Shown here: in pieces, positions 18,291-28,105 of the stretch | Position numbering within the stretch: position 1 is the first letter of the stretch | How the letters are laid out: each line of letters begins with the position of its first letter | Assembly (NCBI GenBank): GCA_913019905.1 | Contig: CAJVZD010000032.1 | Coordinates: 1 to 48,812, forward strand | Length of the DNA: 48,812 nt | Direction: 5' to 3' | Origin: an uncultured Cellvibrionales bacterium | GTDB lineage: Bacteria; Pseudomonadota; Gammaproteobacteria; Pseudomonadales; Dasaniaceae | Made by a program: the position numbers and the translations under genes | Notes under the pieces: model-generated | The model's input: the letters and a program-made list of their open reading frames with translations, nothing else | Told to the model about the DNA's origin: nothing | Database searches by the model: none

Positions 18291-18544
18291 CGACTAATAC
18301 CTCATAATAATTTCATCAAGAAAGAATTCTCAAACACCCTGTGGCAGTCATTGCCGCCACCGATTTTCGAGACAGCTCTAATAGACAACATCATTCCTTC
18401 GAATAACATTAAAACTGTGCACTATTGCGGCAACTATTTTCGGGGGACAGTATTAGAGCAACTATGTTTCAGCTTGCCTCGCGCATATACAGCTCACGGG
18501 GTAAATACTCTCTTTCGACCGGGAAAATCCCTCCGGCAACTTCC

Positions 18545-19909
18545 TTATTTCGTTACCAATGCCAAATCTGCTTTTACCGTTTTACTGGCCATCCAATAGT
18601 GAAAAACACACCATAAATTGAATACAAGCACGACCGACATCAAAGAGTACTTTATGCTTTCATTGCCAAATTCTGGTACTAGAAGATCAGAGATCCACCC
18701 GACGACTAGCGGCCCCAGTCCCAGACCAATAATATTTAGAATAAAAAACAAAACTGCGGACGACATTGCTCTCATTCTAAGACCAACCAAAGAGTGTGCT
18801 AAAGCCAAATTCGGTGCCAAGTACATCGAAAAAGTCAACGCGGTCACAAATTGCATTGCGAGTGCCAGTGATACATTGCCTGTATTGTAAATTATCATAT
18901 GGATCGGCAAGGTTAAGATGGTTGACAAACCAGGCACCCATAAATACCACCGACTGTCTTTGAGCATCAACTTGTCAGTAACATATCCTCCTAAAAAGGT
19001 TCCGATAGCACCGGTAATGCCCGCTGCCGCTAGCCATGTCCCGACCGGACCAATTTCCATGCCGTGCACACGCACATAGAAACTTGGTGCAAAGTTGGCC
19101 GCGCCATATCCGATAAACGCATGCAGGCCTGCTGCAATTGCCATATGCCGAAACGTTGCTCTCGATATGAGCACTTTTACCACTTCCATCATTGGCGGAC
19201 TTTCTTCAACCGTGGCAATTTTTTCCGCGTATCCGCGCGGCGGTTCCTGCACAGTAAAACGCACTAAAAAGGCGTAGGCAATACCGGGGATTCCGACAAC
19301 AAAAAATGCCAAGCGCCAATCAAAATACTGGGCGATCCAACCGCCGGCCAACAGACCGATCAGACCACCGAAATTGATTCCCGTCGAATAGATCGATAGA
19401 GCGGTCGCTCGCTCCTCCTTCTTAAAAATGTCTGAAATCATCGAGTGAGAGGGAGGACTACCTCCAGCCTCGCCAGTTGCCACACCGATTCTCGCTAGCA
19501 AGAGCTGCCAGTAGTTTTGGGTAAGACCGGATATCGCCGTCATCCCACTCCAGACAACGAGCGCGACGGTCACGATATTCCGTCGGTTGCCTCTATCTGC
19601 CATTCGAGCAATTGGAATCCCAGCAAAAACGTAAATAGCTGCAAAAGCAAACCCCGACAAGAGTCCCAACTGGGTGTCAGTCAAATTCATATCGGCTTTG
19701 ATCGGCTCCTGTAAAATGACAAGAATTTGTCGATCAATGAAATTAAAGGTGTAAAGACCCGTTAAGATCGCTAACACATACCAACGATACCAATCTTTAT
19801 CATAGTGACCCACATCACCGGCAAAACCGACACTGGCGGTAGAATCTTGACTTCCTCGCGGCGGTGAATTTCCTTCAGCGCTACCAACGGTCTTTTCAGG
19901 TTCGGTCAC
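18545..19909 (-). CDS. MFS transporter (spinster-type)
   Basis: A 454-residue inner-membrane transporter with twelve predicted helices. It has the family signatures NFIDRQILVILQEPIKAD in helix 1 and its loop, and the loop 2-3 motif GIPIARMADRGNRR. GVATGEAGGSPPSHSMISD is typical of the spinster-like subgroup often found in aromatic and lipid catabolism regions of gammaproteobacteria. I chose the GTG at 19909 because AAGGAGAC precedes it; the long form from 20026 adds a spurious leader. It is divergent from an enoyl-CoA hydratase. The cargo is unknown; an organic anion is likely for the family. Confidence 0.9.
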   Translation of the reverse strand: MTEPEKTVGSAEGNSPPRGSQDSTASVGFAGDVGHYDKDWYRWYVLAILTGLYTFNFIDRQILVILQEPIKADMNLTDTQLGLLSGFAFAAIYVFAGIPIARMADRGNRRNIVTVALVVWSGMTAISGLTQNYWQLLLARIGVATGEAGGSPPSHSMISDIFKKEERATALSIYSTGINFGGLIGLLAGGWIAQYFDWRLAFFVVGIPGIAYAFLVRFTVQEPPRGYAEKIATVEESPPMMEVVKVLISRATFRHMAIAAGLHAFIGYGAANFAPSFYVRVHGMEIGPVGTWLAAAGITGAIGTFLGGYVTDKLMLKDSRWYLWVPGLSTILTLPIHMIIYNTGNVSLALAMQFVTALTFSMYLAPNLALAHSLVGLRMRAMSSAVLFFILNIIGLGLGPLVVGWISDLLVPEFGNESIKYSLMSVVLVFNLWCVFHYWMASKTVKADLALVTK

Positions 19910-20415
19910 ATTGTCTCCTTTTATTATTTTCGTGATCGCTTTGCATAAAATCAGAAAGAAGAATAAGAGTCTGCTCGGTAAATGTCCAGCTCCCTCGGTA
20001 AGGTAAAACATGACCTTTATCTGCAATTAACCCACAATAAACCTCAATGTCGAGAAGGATTCTTGAAGGTCAAATGGAATAAATCACACGAATATTTACC
20101 GCTGGAAATCCCTAACAGGTGATGCCCTCAAACCTTCAATCTCTATTTTGGTAATTTTCTGACGCATCGTCCTCGCCAGACAAAACCCACCATACCGGCT
20201 CTATCGCTGCATTTAAGGCCGCCTCGAATTGACTGGATATTGCCGCAAACTAATACGCTGCAACCTGTCAAAGAAAAATTCATAGAGGAATCGAATACTT
20301 AACTATGTTAAATTTTAATCATTGAGAGTTAAATATATGGATACGTTCTTCGCCGACTGAAGAACGATTGTTTATTAAAAATAATTAATGACAGCACACA
20401 CAGAGGAAATACGTC
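19910..20415. other. Divergent regulatory region between MFS and enoyl-CoA hydratase genes
   Basis: About 500 bp containing both promoters and one clear inverted repeat at 20344-20366. AT-rich stretches near 20300 (TTAACTATGTTAAATTTTAA) could form promoter elements. No coding sequence is apparent. Confidence 0.45.
20344..20366. promoter_or_regulatory. Inverted repeat CGTTCTTC-N7-GAAGAACG, candidate operator
   Basis: Perfect 8-bp arms with a 7-bp spacer, 49 bp before the hydratase ATG. It resembles a dimeric repressor site and overlaps the expected 5' UTR. It could also be a leader hairpin. The regulator is unknown. Confidence 0.4.
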
Positions 20416-21195
20416 ATGACCAGTACTGAAGCTACGCTTTACGATGTTCGAAAAGGAGCAGCCTGGATCACCTTAAACCGACCCAACAACCGAAACGCGT
20501 TATCATCAATACTTGTCACTGAGCTCTACGATCACCTAGTCGCCGCTAATGAAGACGACAACGTTCGTTCCATTGTCATTACCGGCTCGGGACCCGCATT
20601 CTGTGCTGGGGCTGATTTAAAAAGCCCTCCGGGTCAGACGATCGAAGGAGGCGGAAAGGCAGTACCCTACCCCGAGGTACTGAAAGCTATCATTGACAGT
20701 GACAAACCGGTCATAGCTGCAGTAAATGGCGCAGCTTTTGCGGGAGGGTTAGGTTTAGTGGGCGCAGCAGACATAGCCATTACTGTCGACAATGTCCAGT
20801 TTAGCTTCAGCGAAGTACGTATTGGCGTTATTCCCGCGGTGATTTCCGTGGTATGCCTTCCTAAGCTAGGGACCCATCACGGGATGAAACTTTTTTTAAC
20901 GGGCGAAAGGTTCTCTGGAACTCAAGCTGTCGAAATGGGATTTGCGCATCGAGCAGTCGCTTCTGAAAATCTCGTTACTGCCGTTCAGGAAGAAATAGAC
21001 ATGATCAACCTCGGCGGTCCCAATGCAGTTGTTCAGTGTAAAAAACTTGTTCGAAGAGTTCCTCAGCTTTCGTTAGAAGAAGGCTTTGCTGAAACCGCGG
21101 AATGGAGTGTCCGCATGTTTAAATCCGAGGAAGGTGCAGAGGGGATGTCAGCCTTTCGCGAAAAGAGAAAGGCTTCCTGGATAGTCGACGATTGA
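20416..21195 (+). CDS. Enoyl-CoA hydratase/isomerase family protein (methylglutaconyl-CoA hydratase-like)
   Basis: A 259-residue crotonase. The oxyanion-hole segments are GPAFCAGADLK (58-69) and NGAAFAGGLGL (104-114); the catalytic Glu is E133 (FSEVRIG). Instead of the usual IPGAGGTQ it has VIPAVIS, as seen in LiuC/AtuE hydratases acting on branched glutaconyl-CoA esters, and the second catalytic Glu of mitochondrial-type hydratases is not at its usual place. The ATG has GAGGAAA upstream. It is a single-gene unit, divergent from the MFS transporter and converging with the molybdoenzyme operon. A role in leucine- or terpenoid-type acyl-CoA breakdown is likely but not proven. Confidence 0.88.
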   Translation: MTSTEATLYDVRKGAAWITLNRPNNRNALSSILVTELYDHLVAANEDDNVRSIVITGSGPAFCAGADLKSPPGQTIEGGGKAVPYPEVLKAIIDSDKPVIAAVNGAAFAGGLGLVGAADIAITVDNVQFSFSEVRIGVIPAVISVVCLPKLGTHHGMKLFLTGERFSGTQAVEMGFAHRAVASENLVTAVQEEIDMINLGGPNAVVQCKKLVRRVPQLSLEEGFAETAEWSVRMFKSEEGAEGMSAFREKRKASWIVDD

Positions 21196-21310
21196 GCTTG
21201 GCACGACCCTATCGCAATTAATACGGAGGGAATGGTGCCTTAAGGAATTAAGGCCATTAGTACCACAAGCCCATTTTTCAATAGTGACCAAAGTCCGTCA
21301 AAAAAAGTGA

Positions 21311-23173
21311 CTAATGATTATCTGGCACCACCCCAACCTGAGGCATCTCGGCCAAGCCGATATCTTTCGCATGTTGTTCGAAATCTTTGTTCTTCCAGAA
21401 AAACGCACCGGGCATTGTCGTAGGAACAACCAGTACATAAAAGAGCGCGCGCCCGACAACTGAAACACACACTGCAGAAAGAATAAGCACTACCCAAGCG
21501 ATCACTCCCATCACACCCTGTGGGCTGGTCAATAACAGGGTAGTCGCCAACAGTAGATTTGCCGCCAACACGATATTGCGAGTTACATAACTCTTTCCGA
21601 AGGTAGTGCACTGAATATAGTGTGAGGCAGCACCTTCGTTCTGAATACTATTCATATCCTTAGAATGTTTTAATAAACCCAGCCCTTCAAGAGTAAAGCC
21701 TACCATCAGCATCAACGCTGTTAGGTCTAACATGTTACCCAATGTTTCTCCATCGACCAATGCTGTCGCCACGCCGATAATCGTAATCAACACGCCACCG
21801 AGAATGAGGCAGTTACCGACAAATGCGAATCCCGTGTGCGCATGATCCCAGAAAGGACGTGCAGGTATGCGATAACAACGATACATATAATATAAACCTG
21901 TCGCTCCGGCAGGAATCGCAAATGCACCAAAGAAATTCGCCGTACCCAACAGCATGCCGGAGGGAATAAGCTCAGAACCAAATAGAGACTGAAACAGGCT
22001 ATTTTCGGGTAAAACACAGAGCATGTGTAATCCGACACAGGTCAGAAATATACAAATACCTAATCCTTCCCGACAGACAGGTGAGTGGCGTAAATTATTG
22101 AAACCGCGATAAAATCGATGCGGCTTACCCAAATGTACCGTGGACATAAGTAAACCCAACGCTGTTAACCCCAACACTACCAGAAGCAATGGAACATACA
22201 TTACCGATTGAACCAGCGAATTAAGACTGTCGATACCTAGCCGGCTACCGATGAAAACCGTAAAGAAAATGCCGAGCGCTGCCTGCGTTGACAGGGTAAA
22301 AAGAACCAGAGGATTTTCTCGCGAGCTAAGTTTTTTGATATTCCAAAAAGTTGCTTTTCCTTTTTTCTGATCCACCACGGGCTGATAATTACCATCTTCT
22401 TGTTTATGATACTTGATCGGCATGCCGTCAGTGCGAGTCATTTCGTCAGCCATTTTTTTGGTTTGCTGAAATCGAACATTGGGTTGGGTTATTTGTGGGT
22501 CGGGAAAACCCGGGATCTGAATTTTCGCCTGTTCTCGATTTTCAGGGGTATTTTCTACCACACCAAAATTCAAGGCATTGCCCAGACAAGCTGAAACACA
22601 GGCGGGTTTCAGACCTACTTCCAAACGGTCAACACACATATTACATTTGGAAACCTGGCCTTCGACCGGGTCTAGTTGAGGTGCGTTATAGGGACATACC
22701 CACGTGCAATAACCGCAACCAAAACAAGTGTCAGGGTCTTGCAACACGGCACCGTATTCTGCATGTTTGGTATAGGCTCCCGTCGGACAACCTTTTAAGC
22801 AAACCGGATCATCACAATGGTTACAGGCCATTGATATGTTCATCCGAGTAAAGTTCGGATAGGTCCCGCCCTCGACGTAACCGACTGAGCGAAAACTAAT
22901 ATGGGGAGGATTGTCATTTTTTTCACTACAGGCTGCTTCGCAAGCGTGACAGCCAATACAATTATCTGCAGTGAAATGGAAGGCATGTTGCTTATTACGG
23001 TTGGGATTACAACCGACACCCGGCTCTTCGTTAATAAACATCTCTCGTTCCAGCGGCGCCGCTCCACCGGTGCGCGCGATCAAGTCAACAGGAGCTTCAT
23101 AATAATTTACTGCGGCCGTTTCTTTGTCATTTAGGAAAGCATACTGGGGTTCATCGTCTCTAACATTCCACAT
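21311..23173 (-). CDS. DmsB-DmsC fusion: four-cluster ferredoxin subunit joined to NrfD/DmsC-type membrane anchor
   Basis: One 620-residue chain combines two subunits that are separate in E. coli DMSO reductase. Residues about 65-205 carry four cysteine groups for [4Fe-4S] clusters: CIGCHACEAAC (72-82), CNHC...CLKGCP, CFGCGYCTWVCP, and CNMC...ACVSAC. After a polar linker, residues about 285-610 form roughly eight membrane helices like DmsC, which oxidises menaquinol or ubiquinol. It should pass electrons from quinol to the upstream molybdopterin subunit (123 bp apart, same strand). No Tat signal is present, so the clusters face the cytoplasm. ATG with weak RBS. The function depends on the catalytic partner. 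Confidence 0.9.
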   Translation of the reverse strand: MWNVRDDEPQYAFLNDKETAAVNYYEAPVDLIARTGGAAPLEREMFINEEPGVGCNPNRNKQHAFHFTADNCIGCHACEAACSEKNDNPPHISFRSVGYVEGGTYPNFTRMNISMACNHCDDPVCLKGCPTGAYTKHAEYGAVLQDPDTCFGCGYCTWVCPYNAPQLDPVEGQVSKCNMCVDRLEVGLKPACVSACLGNALNFGVVENTPENREQAKIQIPGFPDPQITQPNVRFQQTKKMADEMTRTDGMPIKYHKQEDGNYQPVVDQKKGKATFWNIKKLSSRENPLVLFTLSTQAALGIFFTVFIGSRLGIDSLNSLVQSVMYVPLLLVVLGLTALGLLMSTVHLGKPHRFYRGFNNLRHSPVCREGLGICIFLTCVGLHMLCVLPENSLFQSLFGSELIPSGMLLGTANFFGAFAIPAGATGLYYMYRCYRIPARPFWDHAHTGFAFVGNCLILGGVLITIIGVATALVDGETLGNMLDLTALMLMVGFTLEGLGLLKHSKDMNSIQNEGAASHYIQCTTFGKSYVTRNIVLAANLLLATTLLLTSPQGVMGVIAWVVLILSAVCVSVVGRALFYVLVVPTTMPGAFFWKNKDFEQHAKDIGLAEMPQVGVVPDNH

Positions 23174-23296
23174 ACTGTTTAAACCTATATTATTTCTTGA
23201 AATTGACTAACATTGATTAACATTGCGCTCCAGGGACTCGACATTGCGGTCGAATAAAATCCCCGTGAGAAGATTCCTCCGCTTTATCTAGGTCGA

Positions 23297-25480
23297 TCAA
23301 AAAGCCCTTCGCTCAACATTCAGCTGTGCGGCTTCAGACTGGTCGATGTCCTCGATGCGAACTGCACATTGCTTAAATGCCGGTTGACGCGAGTATGGAT
23401 CTAACAGGCCAAGCGATAATCGGTTAACACAATCGTGGTAATGCATTGGAATAAACACCATATCTCTGGGCACTCTATGAGTCGGCTGCACCATCACTAT
23501 CGCGTCTCCACGCTTGGAAACTAGCCGCACATATTGCATGCTGGAAATGCCCAGCTCTCTAGCAGCATCAGGGTTAATCTCCATATACGGCGTTGGGCTA
23601 AACTTATTTAAATTGCCTAGTTTTCCAGTTTTAGTACGGGTATGAAAGTGTTCGATAACTCGCCCCGAATTTAGCCAAAAAGGAAACTGTTTATCGGGAG
23701 TTTCGTTGTTTTCGACATAGTGCATCGCCATCAGATTAGCCCTACCGTTAGCTGTCGGATATATTCCGTCGGAGTATAAACGCTGATCTCCCGTTTCCTG
23801 GTTTTCCCGCATTGGCCATTGCAGGCCCTTATGCTTTTCAATCAGATCATGACTCATGCCGGAAATATCGAGGGTGCGTCCGTCGCCTTTGGATAGCTGT
23901 TTCATCTCGTCAAATATTTCTGAAGTTGTATCGGGGAATTTGATTTTCTTTCCATTATCAAACCGTTTTGCCAATTGATTGAATATCCAAAAATCAGGTT
24001 TGGATTTGCCTGGCGGCTCTATAAATTTGCGTACAATATTGACTCTTCTCTCGCTGTTAGTCTGCACGCCTTCTTTTTCGCCCCAACTGGCGGCTGGCAA
24101 ATACAGATGGGCATAGTCCACCGTTTCGCAATCGCGGTAGATATCTTGTACTACCATAAACTCCAGCTTTTGTAGGGCCTTCTTAATACGAGGTTGGTTC
24201 GGCATGGACGTTAATGGGTTAGTTGCAACGATCCACAAGGCTTTAATCTGTCCAGATTCAATGGCTGGGAAAATATCCGTCTGTTGCAATCCGCGTTTTG
24301 CGGGGAAAAATTCCTCATCGATACCCCAAAAATCTGCGACTTCCCGGCGATGTCGAGGTTTTTCGAGCATGCGATAACCCGGTAAGCCTGAACAGGAAGA
24401 CCACTCGCGCGTGCCCATCGCATTACATTGCCCGGTAATTGAAAGGCTCGTGCCTCCTGCAACCCCTATATTGCCAGTGATCAAATTCAAATTGTTAATA
24501 CCGCAAACTCCATCGGAACCGTGGGTACTTTGGTTAATGCCCATGGTCCAAATACTCATTGCAGATGGCGCATTGGCATAAATACGCGCAACGTGGCGAA
24601 TCATGTCTTCATCGATTCCGCAGACTTTAGCAGCACTCGCTGGGTCATATTGTTCGACCGTTTTTTCGAAATCTTCAAAATCATTACAGTGAGCCTCAAT
24701 GTAGCCCCTGTCTTGCAATCCCTCTTTCAAAATCACGTGCGCTAATGCGTTTAAAAGCACCAAATCTGTGCCCGGGGTGATGGGTAAGTGGATATCGGCA
24801 AATTGCGCCAGCATCGTCACACGCGGATCAACGACGATAAGCGGAAACTTTCTTTTCTCTAACGCTTCTTTCAAGCGCCAATAGATAATGGGGTGCTGCT
24901 CGGGGAGGTTCGATCCAAAAGCGATGAGACAATGAGTACTATCGAAGTCATCATAACAGCCGGGCGGTCCGTCCGATCCAAAAGACCGCTTGTACCCTGA
25001 CACCGCCGACGCCATACACAAGGTCGTATTTCCATCGTAATTATTTGTTCCGATAACACCTCTTACAAGCTTGCCAAGCGTGTAGAATTCTTCCGTAAGC
25101 AATTGACCAGTGGATACAATCGCGACACTGTCACGGCCGTATTTTTCCTGCACGCGCTTTATTTCAAGTGCCATGTGGTCGAGTGCACCATCCCAACCGA
25201 CAGGGCGAAACTCTTCGTGGGTCTTTTCTCTAATTAGCGGTTCGTCCCCGCGCCCTGCTGACGAGGATAACTCATGTTCAAAAATCCCCTTAATGCATAA
25301 CTTACCCCTGTTAACGTGGGCACTTCCCATTCCACGGCTACTAACCGGTTTACCCTCATTGTTTAGTCCAACTTCCAAAGTACAACCGGTTGAACAATAA
25401 CCACATACAGCGTATTTCCAATTCTTAATTTGCTTGTCAACAATTTTTATAGGTTTACGGTTTTTACGACCAAATAACAT
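23297..25480 (-). CDS. Molybdopterin oxidoreductase, assimilatory nitrate reductase (NasA)-like catalytic subunit
   Basis: A Mo-bis(MGD) enzyme of 727 residues. An N-terminal [4Fe-4S] site uses C26, C29, C33 and C62, followed by the electron-conducting K65 (CIKG). C155 in NTTLCMASAVSGYKRS matches the cysteine Mo ligand of Nap/Nas reductases, and GSDGPPGCYDD follows as in NasA. The C-terminal molybdopterin-binding domain (SGRVIEHFHTRTKTG) is intact. There is no twin-arginine signal, so it is cytoplasmic; the C-terminal BFD-like cluster of some NasA proteins is absent. Nitrate reduction is likely from family resemblance, but the DmsBC partner differs from the usual ferredoxin or NADH systems. 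Start ATG; long 445-bp leader upstream. Confidence 0.88.
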   Translation of the reverse strand: MLFGRKNRKPIKIVDKQIKNWKYAVCGYCSTGCTLEVGLNNEGKPVSSRGMGSAHVNRGKLCIKGIFEHELSSSAGRGDEPLIREKTHEEFRPVGWDGALDHMALEIKRVQEKYGRDSVAIVSTGQLLTEEFYTLGKLVRGVIGTNNYDGNTTLCMASAVSGYKRSFGSDGPPGCYDDFDSTHCLIAFGSNLPEQHPIIYWRLKEALEKRKFPLIVVDPRVTMLAQFADIHLPITPGTDLVLLNALAHVILKEGLQDRGYIEAHCNDFEDFEKTVEQYDPASAAKVCGIDEDMIRHVARIYANAPSAMSIWTMGINQSTHGSDGVCGINNLNLITGNIGVAGGTSLSITGQCNAMGTREWSSCSGLPGYRMLEKPRHRREVADFWGIDEEFFPAKRGLQQTDIFPAIESGQIKALWIVATNPLTSMPNQPRIKKALQKLEFMVVQDIYRDCETVDYAHLYLPAASWGEKEGVQTNSERRVNIVRKFIEPPGKSKPDFWIFNQLAKRFDNGKKIKFPDTTSEIFDEMKQLSKGDGRTLDISGMSHDLIEKHKGLQWPMRENQETGDQRLYSDGIYPTANGRANLMAMHYVENNETPDKQFPFWLNSGRVIEHFHTRTKTGKLGNLNKFSPTPYMEINPDAARELGISSMQYVRLVSKRGDAIVMVQPTHRVPRDMVFIPMHYHDCVNRLSLGLLDPYSRQPAFKQCAVRIEDIDQSEAAQLNVERRAF

Positions 25481-25925
25481 CCACTACTCCAGAAACAACA
25501 ATAACTAACCCCACCCTCAAGCCACATCTCTAGAGGACGCTGTCGAGCCCGAAACTTATCGCACCAAAACAACGCAGGACTCAAAATTTTGCCATTTATT
25601 AACGCAACTAAGCCTCGTTTTCTTAAGGGTTTCGCTTTCCTGAGTAAATTAGTCAAGATTTATGCCAGCTTTCATACAACCTTGCGATCCGCAATTATGT
25701 CTTGATAGTTAAAATTGCCGAGAACGTACGTCTACGTGCTTTCTCGATTGAACAGAGTGGGAAGTCTGCGGTTGAATAACACGGCCGATCGAAACCGTTT
25801 CCGCGAGCGGCGCAGGAGGAAAAATGGTATGAAATGGGAGGTGAAAATACGGTCAAGAAATTGTGAAATCGATAAACGATGTCAAGGTATCGCCGCCGCT
25901 TGGACAGGATGCCCAAGCGGCCTAA
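25481..25925. other. Leader/intergenic region upstream of the molybdoenzyme operon
   Basis: 445 bp between the molybdoenzyme promoter side and the end of the GGDEF-EAL gene. Short open frames on both strands lack motifs and good starts. A purine-rich segment near 25810 (GGAGGAAAAATGG) looks like a ribosome site but leads to no credible gene. I found no FNR/Anr box that I would trust. Confidence 0.4.
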
Positions 25926-27998
25926 TCAATGACCGGAGGTATCGTCTGTAAGACGATTTTTCCGTACAAAATCTGTAAACTCTTCGGCAGGGAGAGGTGG
26001 ACTAAATAAATAACCCTGGCCGATATGGCAACCATTCTCAAGAATAATGTTTCGCTGACTCGGTTTTTCTACCCCTTCAGCAACGATTTCTAAACCAAGC
26101 ACATTACCCAGACTGATCACTGCCTTGATAATCGCTATATCGCTAGTATCCTCGGGAATTCCCATGACAAAAGATCGATCAATTTTCAATTTATCAATCG
26201 GTAGTTGCTTTAGATAACTCAATGATGAATAGCCGGTGCCAAAGTCGTCGATAGCAAGACTCACACCCAAGTTACGCAGCGAAAGTAATACTCCCTGTAC
26301 GTCTTCGGTATATTCCATTATGCTATTTTCAGTTATCTCCAACTCTAGCATACTCGGATCAATTCCAGTTTCTTCAATAGCCTGTCTAAGGGAATCAACA
26401 ACATCACCTCGCACCACCTGAACTCCTGACAAATTGATAGCTAGCTGTTCAATTGTTAAACCATCGGCCTGCCAATTCCGGAGATGTCGACAAGCCTCTT
26501 TGATCACCCAGTCACCGACCTCCACAATTTGACCAGTAGCTTCGGCAATGGGAATAAATTTTATCGGTGAAATAAGGCCTTTATCGGGGTGTAACCATCG
26601 TACCAGAGCTTCTGCCCCAATAATTTTCCCGCTCCTGAGATCTACCTGGGGTTGAAAATACAATCGTAATTGTTTTTGTTCTACTGCACGACGTAAGGCA
26701 GTTTCTAACTCCAGCCATTCTGCAGAAGAAGCTGTCATAGCCGGCCGATAAAACTCATAAGCCGCACCGCCTTGTTTTTTTGCAGTGTACATCGCTGCAT
26801 CGGCATGTTTAACGAGGTTCGCCCCCGTTTCACCATCTTCCGGGTAAATACTAATGCCCATACTTGCAGCTATAAAGAGCTTATGTGGGCCAACATCGAA
26901 GGGTTTTTCGAAAAGGGCGAGTACTTGAGCCGAAATCGCTGCGGCCATTTCCACTCCCTCTATCCTCTCTAACACTATTGCTAATTCGTCACCACCGAGG
27001 CGAGCCAAAGTATCATTGTCGTGAATTGTATTCTGAATGCGAGCACATACACTGCGCAATAACGCGTCGCCAGTTTCATGGCCCAAGCTATCATTAACCT
27101 GTTTAAACCGATCTAAGTCCAAACACAACAAAGCCAATTTTTGATCCTGTCGATCCGCTGTCTTTAGAGCATGATCCAAACGATCGTTGAATAGACGGCG
27201 ATTAGGTAGACCGGTCAAAGTATCATAATACGCCTGGTATTGAATTTGTCCTTCGGCGTCTATTCGTGAAGTTATATCGAGTAAGGTACCAATAACTCCG
27301 GGAGTACCATGATAGAGTGAGCGGTTACCGAATAATTCGACATCAATCTTTGTGCCGTCCTTTCTCAAGCCGCGAATCATATAGTGGATAGACTCCACTT
27401 CTCCTGAGATACGTTTTTCGACATTAGTTTTGACACCGGTTCTACTTTCGGGACTGGACAAGTCTAGGGGGCCCATTTTTCCGATTATCTCTTCGCGCTT
27501 ATAGCCAAAAATTTCCGCTAAGCGCGGATTGACATAAGTAAAAATATCCTCCTGGATAACGTAAACCCCCACCAAAGAATTTTCCGATAATTCGCGGAAC
27601 TGACTTTCCGATTCTTCAAGGGCACGCCTTCCCTCTAATTTCTCTGTTATATCGTGGAAGGTAAGCACAATACCTTTTAGGCTGGAAGAAACAATTAGCG
27701 GCCTCGCCAAAAACTCAACGGGAAATTGCGTGTCGTCACTGCGTTTGAATGCGGCTGTCCCGGAACTTAGTTGTATATCTCCATCCATTATCTGCTGGAT
27801 AGGCAACTTACTCCAGTTATCAACTTGCGGATAACAATTCGATTGAACCCAAAAATCTCGTGCATCGCGACCGAGTAAGTCCTTGGGTAACGCGCCCAAT
27901 AACTCAGCTGCTGCCGGATTAACATAGGTAAGAGAACCGCGAGCATCGAGGCTGACAATGCCCTCTCCGGCGGTTTCGAGAATACTTCTATCTAACAT
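25926..27998 (-). CDS. PAS-PAS-GGDEF-EAL c-di-GMP turnover protein
   Basis: A 690-residue soluble regulator. Two PAS domains (about 1-120 and 130-250) are followed by a GGDEF domain at about 265-425 and an EAL domain at about 440-685. The GGDEF motif reads GGDEL within RLGGDELAIVL, a slight deviation that may still bind GTP. EAL is intact (GAEALVRW), with NLSG, ELEITEN, DDFGTGYSSL and VAEGVE, all needed for phosphodiesterase activity. Most likely a c-di-GMP phosphodiesterase tuned by GTP and by a PAS-sensed signal. No membrane segments. It lies 107 bp after the PAS-GGDEF gene on the same strand, so the pair may set opposing activities. Confidence 0.93.
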   Translation of the reverse strand: MLDRSILETAGEGIVSLDARGSLTYVNPAAAELLGALPKDLLGRDARDFWVQSNCYPQVDNWSKLPIQQIMDGDIQLSSGTAAFKRSDDTQFPVEFLARPLIVSSSLKGIVLTFHDITEKLEGRRALEESESQFRELSENSLVGVYVIQEDIFTYVNPRLAEIFGYKREEIIGKMGPLDLSSPESRTGVKTNVEKRISGEVESIHYMIRGLRKDGTKIDVELFGNRSLYHGTPGVIGTLLDITSRIDAEGQIQYQAYYDTLTGLPNRRLFNDRLDHALKTADRQDQKLALLCLDLDRFKQVNDSLGHETGDALLRSVCARIQNTIHDNDTLARLGGDELAIVLERIEGVEMAAAISAQVLALFEKPFDVGPHKLFIAASMGISIYPEDGETGANLVKHADAAMYTAKKQGGAAYEFYRPAMTASSAEWLELETALRRAVEQKQLRLYFQPQVDLRSGKIIGAEALVRWLHPDKGLISPIKFIPIAEATGQIVEVGDWVIKEACRHLRNWQADGLTIEQLAINLSGVQVVRGDVVDSLRQAIEETGIDPSMLELEITENSIMEYTEDVQGVLLSLRNLGVSLAIDDFGTGYSSLSYLKQLPIDKLKIDRSFVMGIPEDTSDIAIIKAVISLGNVLGLEIVAEGVEKPSQRNIILENGCHIGQGYLFSPPLPAEEFTDFVRKNRLTDDTSGH

Positions 27999-28105
27999 CG
28001 CACACCGTAAACAAAGGATGCCTAATCTTAAAGATCCTCAAGGGAAATGGCCCTGCGGGAGACCAAAACTTCGGTCCCGACCTAATGTGATAGAAAAGAG
28101 ATACA

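Noticed and set aside
21237..21254. GCCTTAA-GGAA-TTAAGGC inverted repeat between convergent genes
   Set aside because: Seven AT-rich pairs without a T-run; too weak to call a terminator.
25800..25840. Shine-Dalgarno-like AGGAGGAAAAATGG on the plus strand
   Set aside because: The frames that follow are short and unlike proteins, and the region is the leader of a minus-strand operon.
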